Source of the DNA: Endomychus coccineus
Taxonomy: Eukaryota; Arthropoda; Insecta; Coleoptera; Endomychidae
Reading direction: 5' to 3'
Assembly (NCBI GenBank): GCA_958510875.1
Contig: OY294068.1
Coordinates: 195,882,315 to 195,946,314, forward strand
DNA: 64,000 nucleotides
Part shown: positions 23,101 through 35,100 of the stretch, one piece after another
Layout of the letters: each line of letters begins with the position of its first letter
Position numbering within the stretch: the first letter of the stretch is position 1
Notes under the pieces: generated by a model
Seen by the model: the letters and a program-made list of their open reading frames with translations, nothing else
Databases searched by the model: none
Told to the model about the DNA's origin: nothing
Position numbers and translations under genes: made by a program

Positions 23101-26100
23101 AAGTATTCAACATTTGGGTGACTGACGTATGATCGAACAATCTTCCAAATATTAGCATATTATTATTATGTACTAGATAGAAGTCAATATGATAACGAAA
23201 ATGAAACAAATAAATGTACCCACAATAATGTTGAAGTATCTAAATACGTATTTCGACAACGAAGTTGCCATCTTCATATATTCAATTCATCATCATCGTA
23301 GAGCCTTAGCTAAGCCTCGATATTATTTAGCCTCTTCCGCCAGGAGTAGCTTTCCCTCGCCAAATCTTGCCAGTAGCTCACCCCTACCCTCTACATCTTC
23401 GTCAACACGATCTTTCATTTCAAGTTTGGCTTTCTCCTGCGGCTACTTCCTCCAAGGCATGCATCAGGATTCGGCGAGGTATCATTCGTTGCCCCTTAAA
23501 TGATTATCAACCATTAGAGTGTATTACGGCGGCGTTATATGGGAATCTATGAGGTCAAATACTCTATTTTTCCATACTTACACCCCTTATTAAATTTCGG
23601 AAACTAAAATTTTTATTTATCTAAGGGGTGGCCGATATGCAGGGTTTCGGAACGCTGCAACACGTAACCTTGGCGTGTGAGATGAAAACTAATGGTAGAA
23701 TCGAATTTCTCATCCATGAGAGTGTATTATCACGGTGTTATATGGGAATCGATGAAATCGACCAAATTCACTATTTTTCCATACTTTACCCCTTATGAAA
23801 TTTGGGGAGATGTGAAAATTTTCAAAAAGTTCATGCGAAGTACATGCAACTGATAGAACTTGTTCTATGGGATCTAAGAAGGTTGCTGATGCCAATTTCG
23901 GGAACGTTAATCATGTTGAAAGTGATTTTCATAATGTATCAATCTAGGGGATGACCGATATTCTCCTCCCGTCCAAGGTTTGACTCGTGAATTGTACGAA
24001 AGTGTTGGGAACCTTAATCCATTCGGATCTTATCCACTATGGCCCAGGTGATCCAAGCAATCCAAGAATGCTTCGGCCTTTCCTTGACCAATAAGATCTA
24101 AGCGAGACGCTCCTTTCAGGGTTTCTGCCTGAATCTCGAGGTGTAGTGTTTCCAGCCCCAACAGCTTTTCCATCGCGGCCGTTGGAGTTGTCGACATTGC
24201 ACCCGTTATTCTTAAGCACGCCAGCCTCTGAACTCTGTTCAGGGAATGGGTTTTTGTTTTTGCTCTCCACACGATTGCGGCTTATGTAACAATGGGTCTC
24301 ACACTGGTGGTGTAAACCCAGTGCACCATCCGTGGTGTGAATCCCCATGTTCTTACTACTCTACGACGACAGGTCCACAAGGCCCTTATCGCTTTATCAG
24401 TGGTTTTCTGCAGATGCTTCCCAAAGGCCACCCTTTCATCTAGGCTTACCCCAAGGTACTTGACCGAGTCCGTCATCTGTATGCTTTCCCCGTACAAAAC
24501 TGAGTATATGTATATGTTTCCAATGTCCTTTCCCCTCGTGAAGGGTACAATGGTAATTTTCCTTCACCAATTCAAGGAATTCCGCTTTATCGATTATCTT
24601 AAATCGACAATCCATCGAAAGGCAAATTAAACTACGAAATCCTTGTCAAATTGAAAATATTCCCTTATACCACTTATAGACGAGCGAAAAAGAACGTCTA
24701 CTTACTCGAAGACACGTTAGACATAGAGTAAAGAAACGTTTATGAAAGAAGAGACGTTCTGAAAATAACGTTTCCAGGCTTACGTGCAATGTTTACTGCA
24801 AATATGAAGTTAAGCCTCCTGACCTGTGTTAAGCCGCGTGATTGCTTGTGCTTCCTCATCACGAATTAGATTCAATATTTTTAATCCTACGTTGGAACCG
24901 AACGTTGACATCTCCGTTCATGTATTTTGATTACATATCCCAATCGCCCTATCCATACTTAACTTCTATGAACAATAATATACCTATTGCAAATGATGTC
25001 ATTATTATCTATAATTTTACAAATTTATGCGCAAAGGTGAAGAATCACCCTGTATTTGCACTAGGCTTCTTAATTACTTACATAATGAATAAAAGCTGAA
25101 GTATTATAACTTGTCATGACATTGAAAACTTATTTGAGTTGACAACTTATGTTATGTTTTCTGGATGTGACAATTCTACAGCGCAATAACTTTTTGGTGA
25201 TTTCAAAAGAAACGATATCTTCGCTATAATTCAGTTGCATCATTAGAGAAAATGAAGAAACGTTTGAAAAACGTATGACAAATGGTGCGCATAAACCTAC
25301 CAACAGTGTTGATACATATTTTTTTAATCTAAAACCGTTTATACCCAAATATAAGCATATCCCGACGGTACATAAATTAATTTGGTACTTATACAAGAAT
25401 CTCTAAACAATGTGTTCAAAATAGAATGTATGTTCAAAAATATAGCTAAAAACAAATACTTCACCGCCCATTTCACCGCCCTTGCTATCCATCAGTTCGA
25501 TTATGAAAGATCTATTCTCGAGATGATTCACATAAAACGTGATAATAAGTCGGTTAATAATAGAACCGATGTACAATTATCGAGTCAAATTTATACAGAT
25601 ACGGCTCCTATCCTCAGACTATATATCCACGTCGCCGAGTTATGATTTCTGTAGCTATAGAAATATTACTGTGTAGTGAATGATCTCAAATTGACTTTTA
25701 CATTTCTGTTCTTTAATCCTTACTAACGATCTAGAAAGAGAATCACATGAAACTGTCCGCTACACGGTCTGATGTTATTGAAAGGGATTCACGTGAATAT
25801 TCAGAGTATGTGAGCTTCTTAGGAATAATTTGGCTAAATTAACCATCAAAATTGAAATCGTAACAGTAAACAGGTTCCTCACTAATGTTTACATCTTGAA
25901 ACATTGAATACACCGAAGAAAGTTTCTTGAAAGTTGCCGTCATTATGTGTTTAGCAAATACCACGCACTCGCAAAGTTGAGAATAAAGTTGCCGGATGTG
26001 TTGTCAATATTTCATGAGCTCATGTAGTAAGTCCTCTTAAATCGCAAACACTAAACCTGTTCTGTACATACTCCATTAGCAGTACAGCCGCGTTGACCCA

Positions 26101-29100
26101 GAAATAAATTCCAGATGTTGGAGGCAATTTAACCAACTCAATTAAAACGAATATTCTCCCAATATGCGGATGATGAGTTTTAATTGAAAATTCGGTAGAG
26201 AAACTTCGGTAGATTTGAATGGAATTAATTTTGATGAAGTACAAATAAGGATCCACATTTAGAATTGATTAGGTATGATCAATATACGAAAAGAAACTTA
26301 ATTTTAACATACAGGATGTTCCGCAACTATCTAGTAACAATGAAACGGTGACCAGAGTTGCCTTGCTTTTGAAGGCGAGCTGTATTTCTTTAGGTTAACG
26401 TTTTGATTCACAATATTGATGATATTGTGTATGTTACTGTCATTCATTTGGATACATAAGGGAGGGTCTAGGTGCTGTCATTGGGTACCTCCTATATCAA
26501 ACTAGACATGTGTGGCCGCTATATAATAAACAAATAGTGTACATGGCAAAGTTAGTCTTCGCAAATGATTTGATTTGGTTACTGATTTTTATATAATTGT
26601 TTCACATTCTATAAGATATTCTTCTCATTGTTGTAAGAATAATGAAATGAATTATTGATTCCATCATCTATAGGCAACTGAATAATATTCTAATTAATAA
26701 TGTTTTTGAGAAAATGTACAAAAATAAATTTTCCGTTTCTGGGAGTCGAACTCGCGTCTGTTGAATGGGAATCAGGTGACCTAAAACACATAGCCGCTTG
26801 ATATAAGCTTTCAAAGTACGCTGTAAATTTATCTTTATTATTGTTGAACGATTTTATTGAAATTTGGGTGAAAGCAGTTTTGAATTAACTTAAAATTTAG
26901 TGTAGAAGTTTTGAATCGATTCAATGTAAATTTTGGGAGTTACAATTTTAAATTTTTAAACCTTTCCGAAAAGGGTGTGTTTATTACACGATTTCCCTGA
27001 AACACGATAGACTCCGTCACGTAGTTCGTATAGACAAGTTTGTGACGAACCAATTTTTCATATTCATCCATTGATACTGATATTCTTTTTTTTTCTGCTA
27101 GGTAATAGGATAGTTTCAGAGAACAAGCGGGAATATGTGAACGCTTACTCACTTTCCAATATCAATTCACGATAATTGTTTTAATCAACGTGACGCTACT
27201 AATGAGCCAAATACTTTTTTAGCGATGAAACTGCTATATTCGGAAACGAGTGGTTCTATAATCGGGCATAGTTTGATTGTGTTAAAATCACGAATTTTCC
27301 CTGCGATTTTCAACGTATTCCATAACAAAGAGTATAATTTTTCCTCGAGTATGCATATTGTTGTATGTGAAATTTAATGTGAAAGCTAATCCAGTCGAAT
27401 GCGAATCCATTCAGCATTATATTTGATTTACAGGTTCTCCATAATATCCTACTCATTTGAATATTTAAACAAATTAATAATTTTCTCTTCACGAAACCCT
27501 TGTTCCCATATTCCATAGTCGTATCGTATCGATTTATAAATCTATACTTCAACAATTATATGGTACAGTAAAATATGGCTTTTGTTGAGAAAAATTACCG
27601 AAGCAATTTTTTTCCATTAGTCGTAGCGGGACGAGCTTAAAAACAAAAACAATTTTTTTTTTGATTTGATTCACATTACCAGTGTGCGGCCCTTGATACA
27701 AGATTCAGTCCAGCAGACCCAAGGCAGTGCCGAAGGCTAAGATTTTGCATGAACTAATATCTCTTATGGCTTCAAGCGACATATGTGTGCTGTCGAGGTG
27801 TTGAGTTTAGTTGAATGGTGCGTAGACAGTACTGGTTGTGACGAGTGTTGAACATTACAATTCAATAAAGTTATATCTATTCCTTGTGGAAAATTATATG
27901 TTTCACTTGTACTTGTGTGATTGGAACCTATTTTTACCTGTAAATATGCTTGTATGAACGTGTTATGACTTGAAAAAGTGCGTTGTAATATGGCTTCCTG
28001 ATTGAATGTTTGTGTTGCTTCTTCCCGCCTTTTGTTTCGTAAGTACACTTTACTGACGTTTGTTAGTTAATTATTTATTTTGAATAAATGTTGCGCTCCT
28101 GGATGCAATGGAAATTACAACAATGAACCAAACGTTCAAATGTTTAGTTCCTCTGAAGATAATGAACTACGGAAATGGATATCAGATGTCCGTTGAAATT
28201 GAAAAAAAATTTCTTTTGCGAATATCTCCGGAACCGTTTATCGTGCAGAAAACAGCTTTTGTGAGCATTTTCTACTTATAGTAAGCTATGTTTTGTGAAG
28301 ATTATGAAGGGGTAGTGGGTGTTTTTCTCCCCAACTTCTACGCCACTGGAAAAGGTACGGTTTTGAGAAGCCCATTTGAACTGCCAATGTTTTCTACACA
28401 AAAAAGTTACTGGTCATAAGCTTTAAAGCTGACCGTTTTCGAGAAAAATCAACTTTTATGTTGAAAAACATGGTCAATTTTTTGAAAAAACATTTTTTTT
28501 ACTAATTAAACAAAATTTATTTAAACGTTAAAACATGTAACAAAACCAAACCTTAACTTCATAATTGCAAAATTTAAAAAAATTAAAAAATGATACAAAA
28601 GTTGTCTTTGTAAACTGCTTCTCATATCCTAGCAGAATGTCCAGCACTGGCTTCTCTCAGGCTACAACACCTCGGCAGTACACATATGCCGCTTGAAGCA
28701 ATAAGAGATATCAGTCCATGCAAAATCTTAGCTTTTGGCAGTCTTAAGCTTGCTGAACTGATTCTTGTATCAAGGGGCGCACAATGGACCCAATCAAGAG
28801 GTCTAAGTGCTCCGGACTCGTCCGCCCCCGTTTTGATTGATTGATTAATTGATTGATTGTCTTTGCAAAATTATCCAAACCGTAAAAGTAACGCATTTCG
28901 CACATTTCAGCGTTTGTGTAAAAAAATTTATATTTTTTTTATCAAACAGGCTTTTAGTTTTAAAACAAAAGCTACCTCCTGTCAAAATAACAATTAGTTT
29001 GTATCTGCAAAAGTATCCTGTATCTCGAAAATTGTGCATTTTAGAGGGTAAGTTAATAGAAACTTTTTTTCAAATTGTTGGACGAGCTATCACATCCTGA

Positions 29101-32100
29101 AGTCCTGCGCTTATATTATGATTGTCTTTGCAAAATTCTCCAAACCGTAAAAGTAACGCATTTCGCACATTTCAGCGTTTGTGTAAAAAAATTTATATTT
29201 TTTTTATCAAACAGGCTTTTAATTTTAAAACAAAAGCTACCTCCTGTCAAAATAACAATTAGTTTGTATCTGCAAAAGTATCCTGTATCTCGAAAATTGT
29301 GTATTTTAGAGGGTAAGTTAATATAAACTTTTTTTCAAATTGTTGGACGAGCTATCACATCCTGAAGTCCTACGCTTATATTATGAAACATCCTGTATAG
29401 TGTAGCATTTTACTTATAATTTATCTTCGTTGGAACCTAAAGTTCGTAAGTGTAAAAACATGTTAATTCAAAATATATCAATCGCGAAGTAATCCATAGC
29501 ATCAACAATCAACGTACATGCTCATAAATTCGAGCCGCGAATATCCCTCTAATTTCGAAGCGGAACGCGGCACGGCGCTCCGGATTTTATTATCTTAAAA
29601 GCGATTTTAATTTGAAACGCAGAATCGAATTATACAAAAACCAAAGTTTTAATTAATTTGCGGTAAATCCTTGCAACAAACAATGCAAATGGAACACCGA
29701 TAAACGTGATTTAGTGACGCAATGATAAAAATAAAGCGAATTAATTCTGATTAAATTGGTCGGGCGCAAGGAAGCAAAGAGCAAATTTAGAATTCAAATT
29801 CGTTCAGTGTCGGGGCCCTACATTAAAATTTAATTGATTATTTTCCGACCTATTTTAATTTGATATCGAGCTCGATACGATGCAATTGCATGTTTTTCCC
29901 AATCCTCATTGATTAATGTAAATGGATCGCATTCGATTGTTGGAAAACTACACTGTTGAAGGAAGAATTGTTTCGTTTTAAAAAAAAAATGTTGAACAAA
30001 ATATCGGTTTTCTGTTAGTCATTGGATCCATGAATAAACATCAAATTCTAGCAACCTGTAATACAAATATTCCAATATCTTTAACCGAACAACAAATTGA
30101 AAAGAATTAATGAAACTTTCAACGGGAATTCGTCCCACGTTTTCAATCACATTATATCTCAGTTATCTAAAAAGCAATGCCAGATACCTGTTAGTCATAC
30201 CGACCAATCAGGCTAGTGTCCTACCTGCTTAAAACACTGGAAAGACTAACAGACAGATCCATTAGAGAAGAGGTTTTTTCAATAAACGCCAATACGCGTA
30301 TCAGCCAGGTAAATCAACAGATTTGACACTGGATATTTTAACAGGCTACTAACAAAATCCGTCGAGGTTGAAGAGATACCCATGACGACGTTTGTCGGCA
30401 TCGAGGGTGTCTTCAACAAAGTCAATCACCAAAACTCTAGAAGAAAAAGGTGTTCCATCCCTCCTGTGTCAGTGGACAAACACCAGTCAGGAAAAAAGGT
30501 AATCATATTATCAATCGGCGAAACCAGAGTCACAGCTAGAGCTAGTATGTGGTGGCCTCAAGGAGCCGTGTTATCACTTCTTCTGTGCACTATCCTGGTG
30601 AATGAAGCATTGTTAAGGCTAGCATCCAAAGGCATTTACTGTTTGGGGTATGTCAACGAACTCGAATATACGAGTTCGTTGGGGTATGCCGACGACCTTA
30701 CTAGTATCGCAATAGGCAAATTCTTGCTGTAATAGTATCGGAGCTCACAAACGGCTCTAAACATAATGAACAAGTGCTGCCAAGAGGAGGAACTTACCGT
30801 GAGACCTCTTGAAACCACTATAGATGTCTTAAAGCACCATTTTTGGATGGGGTATAAATTCCCAATTGCAAAATTCTTGGGAGTTATGTTTGATCACAGC
30901 TGACATGGAGTCAACACCCATAGAAAACAATACAAAACAGCACGATAGCCCTCAACCTATGCAGAAGAATGTGGGGGAAAAACTGGAGGCTACAACCAAA
31001 AATGATCATATGGCTATCTATACACCAGGGTCATTAAACCCATGGTAGCATATGGCTCGATGTTATGGTGGCCAAAGACTCAGCAGGCTGGGGCGATCCG
31101 AAAGCTAAGGAGCATTCAATAGCAAGCAAAGTCTTGCTGAACGTACCGCCACTGCACATTTACATACAAGGTGAAGCCAGCTCAGTCACCAGTTGAGTGT
31201 CCAGAGGGCAAGCGCATATAAGCAATATGCAAGGTAAAATGTACAACGAGCTATACAATGAGTTGGAAATCGACCCCATAATGGGGATACCATCGGATGA
31301 GATGCTTCCCAAGTATAGCTTCGAGAAAAATATCAAAATAGTCATAACAGGCAGAGAGTCATGGAAGGGAAGACCTCCAATAAATGCAGAAATGGTTTTT
31401 CTACACAGGCGGCTCAAAGACCGAGGAAAGTGCAGGAGCAGGAATATATATAGGCAAGTCAAAAACAAGAATCTCACCTACTTTCGGTAAACAAGCGACG
31501 ATATTCCAGGCAGAAGTTGCTGCAATACATCACTGCCGAAGAGTTATTAATGCAAGAGTTTCAGGGAAAAACCTTCGCCATATACTCATTGATAGCCACT
31601 TACCTCACCTATACAGGTTCTGCCAAGAAGACGAGGAGACCTCAGTATAAATAATGCGCTACTACGAAGGCCTAACAACACTTTTGTAGACGCCAAAAAC
31701 TATCTGTAACTCGAAAATTATGCATCTAAAAAAATTTCAAGAAACAAAAATTGGTTTCAATGTAACATCTGAATTATTTGAAGGTTTTCAATTAAATATT
31801 TGTCCGGAAAAAATTGGCAAGAAATTGTAAATAAAAATACATTAATTTCGATCATACATTCACCTGAAATTTTTCATATATTTCTGTACCTTTTACATTT
31901 CCCCTCCCTAACTTCAGTAATTTTCGAATTACCATATCTTTGCACAAGCTTTCATCGAAATTCATTTCGTACAACTCAAATAAGAGAATTTGGTTATTTT
32001 AGCGCTTCGTTGACTGCACTAACAAAATTATAGGGAATGAATTGGTATGGATGAGAAGATAATTTAACTGCTAATTTCTGAACAGTTATAAAAGTTTTCG

Positions 32101-35100
32101 TTTCGTCCAACGCTATGACATAAAACCAATCATATATCCTTGACATGGTTTTGTAGTGGTTTGTGTTTGGAACAAGCTCGGTTAACTAGATTTCGTGGTA
32201 GGATAAATGTATAATTTTATATTATTTTACAGGCCGATGAATTTTTGGGAATTACACGTTCGTTATATTCATGTTAGACGATGCGTTCATCGTACTCGCC
32301 GAGCTTTTATTCTAATTCATGCAAATTATTGTTCCCTTTTGTTTCAGGAACAGAGCCACAAGTCTTACAGACCGTTGTGTGTTCTAACTTTCAGATGGAA
32401 TTATCTTCTGTGGCAACTGGAGCCTATGGGTTATCATCTGGTGAACATGCTACTTCATTCTGTAGTGTGTCTTATGTATTTTAGGTAAGCACTTTTATGC
32501 TACACTGTTCCTAGATGCATGCTTTATTTACCTCGTGACACGCATACAACCGTCCCCATCGAATTAATTATAGCCCTTCTACTGAAGTAATCTGCCAGTA
32601 TCGTTTTAATAATCTCAGTCAGTTTGGGGCGGGACTCCCTTTAATATTCTAAGTAGCTCCAGTTTGAAATAGCTTTATGAGAATCTAAATTCATTTAGGT
32701 TAGTGCCACATCGGAGAGAAAACATGAATAATGAAACAATATATACGAGGGAATGCGCCGAAAATCCCGGCATGCAATTACATGTAACAATGTGTAACAA
32801 TAGAGAAATATATGAATATACTAGCTGACCCGGAAAACGTTGTATTGCCATGTAAATAATTTCTAGAGAATTTCTAGTTACAAAAAAAAAATAACTTATT
32901 GGAAGTGTGTAAGGATGTGGTATATGAGTGAAAAAGGCATGGAGCGCTGTGAACGATGAGGGAATATAAAAATAACAAAACACCAAACATTATTTTTTTA
33001 AATTTATTATAATTTATTTTAAATAATAATTATTTATATCATTAATTCATTACATAATATTATTCTCTTCACTGGAAAAAGTTGGGCAAAAAAACATCCA
33101 CTACCCCTTCAAAATCTTCACGCATTATGGGTAAACAAATTTTTTTATCGCCTAGAACATAGCTTGCTATGAGTAGAAAATGTTCGCAAAAGATGTTTTC
33201 TGTACGATGAACAGTTCCGGAGATATTTGCAAAAAACGAAATTTTTGTTTCAATTTCAACACCCTGTATCTCAAAAACTAAGCGTCTGCATATATGTTAA
33301 TAGGAACTTTTTTCCTCAAAATCAAATTTTCTATCGACTGTTGAACATATAGTGTGGTACCAAAAGACGCCACGTAGGGGAAACATAAAAGGCGTCACGT
33401 AAGAGTATCATCTTGATCTCTATGAAGAGTATTTTGTGACAAGCATAGATAACTCTACTACCGGTAGTAGAGTTATCCATGGTGACAGTTACTTGCAAAC
33501 ACAATTTTATACGAAAGTTTTAACGTTCAGATCTCTATAACGCTTCCGGCTCCGGGATTTTCACGTGGCCTATCGAAATTAGAAGGTTCGAATTGTATAA
33601 AAACACAATTGCATGAACGCCAGACGTCTTATGTAACTAGCTACGAACGCAAACATTTTGACATATGCCTCCAGGAGCTCGCTGCACGTAAGTTAGAGTT
33701 TATACATTTTACCTCTATTTTGTTAATTTGGGGCCGCTTCGAACCCCGTGCGGCCGGCGCCAGTTGTAATAAAGTATTTTGGGCTATGGGCCGCTAGCTT
33801 TTACCCGCTTTCGGTATATTTAAGTAGCTAGAAAATTCCCTTTCGTACGTGGCACGTCAGTTGCTAGTAGGTGACAGCTGAGAATACCTAAAACTGTTTT
33901 AATTAAATTTTCCTATTTAATCGACATTTTGGGGCCCGAGACTATGCTATTTAGTTGGCCCCGTTCATAAACTAACGACATGGAGCGAAAGGTCTTCGTT
34001 AAGACGTTCTATGTACCGTAAATTTGCACTTTTTCTAACTCGCGAGCTACGCGCTTCTCACGTGAACGTCATTCGATTTATCGAAAATTAACCAATTCAA
34101 AACGGTTTTCGACCCAGTTTGGGGCTATCACGACCTTTTAAAAGGTTCAAAGTTAACATTTCGAAACATTTCGACAATTTTAAGCTCGGCCGAGCTACAT
34201 GGTAGGCGGAATGGTGGGTGTCAGGATATTTCGTTTCAGTATTTGTTTTTTGTTTTTTTAGATTTCCGTTACGGAAATCTAAATCTTTTCCAGATTTCCG
34301 TTACGGGAATCTGAATCTTTTGTTTTTTTTTCTTGATTCGGTCGCCGCGCTCAAAGCCCGCGATAAAAGCTATATGCAATAGCTTAAAAAGTATGAATCG
34401 GTCCTCGTGCAGACGAAAGTTATATTTTTATTGAATTTCAAATATTGTGAATATAATTCTTGTCATAAGAATATAACATTAGCGATGTGTATAAGTAATA
34501 CTACTAATACGAAAGTAAAAAATTTTATTTCAAATAATTGTTTGTGGTGTAATTTACGATCACACTGACATTTGACGGAAATATGTTTACATTTTGAGTT
34601 TCTTTTTAGATTATTTGTTAATTGTTCCGAATTGAAGATGTTTTCTTTTACCACTATCCGTAGACTTCTTCAATTCGGACCAATGCTGTTTAACATTACT
34701 TTCATTTACATCGATGTAAATATCAATAAATAATATGTTTTGAAGATAAAATAATGTGTATTTATTATAATGACTATCGGGTTACATTTCTACTCTTTAC
34801 AGGGATTGTACGTTTTTTATTATTAAATATAAAAATGTATATAATTGTTGATTGAAATGCTGACAGTTGTGAAATATACACATCACTAATGTTATATTCT
34901 TATGACAAGAATTATATTCACAATATTTAGAATCTTGCACGCACATACGATACTAAGTACACAATGTACAATTAATAAATTCAATAAAAATATAACTTTC
35001 TTCTGCACGAGGACCGAGGATTCAGTAAATGAATAAAGTCGAGTATCCGAATAAGATATGCACACGTGTGTAAGCGTATAGAGAGACTGCCTGACGCCTG

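Larger units (their letters stand above)
14200..32347 (+). other. TMTC3 intron 1, 18.1 kb
   Basis: The largest intron. It holds degraded Penelope-like copies, a long-TIR Tc1/mariner element, several RNase H-type LINE fragments and a tandem 265-bp duplication, each listed separately. No host exon or nested host gene was seen. Stretches without an identified element: 14200-14880, 17190-18690, 20720-21530, 22350-23500, 25610-27680 and 29385-30180. Confidence 0.8.
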
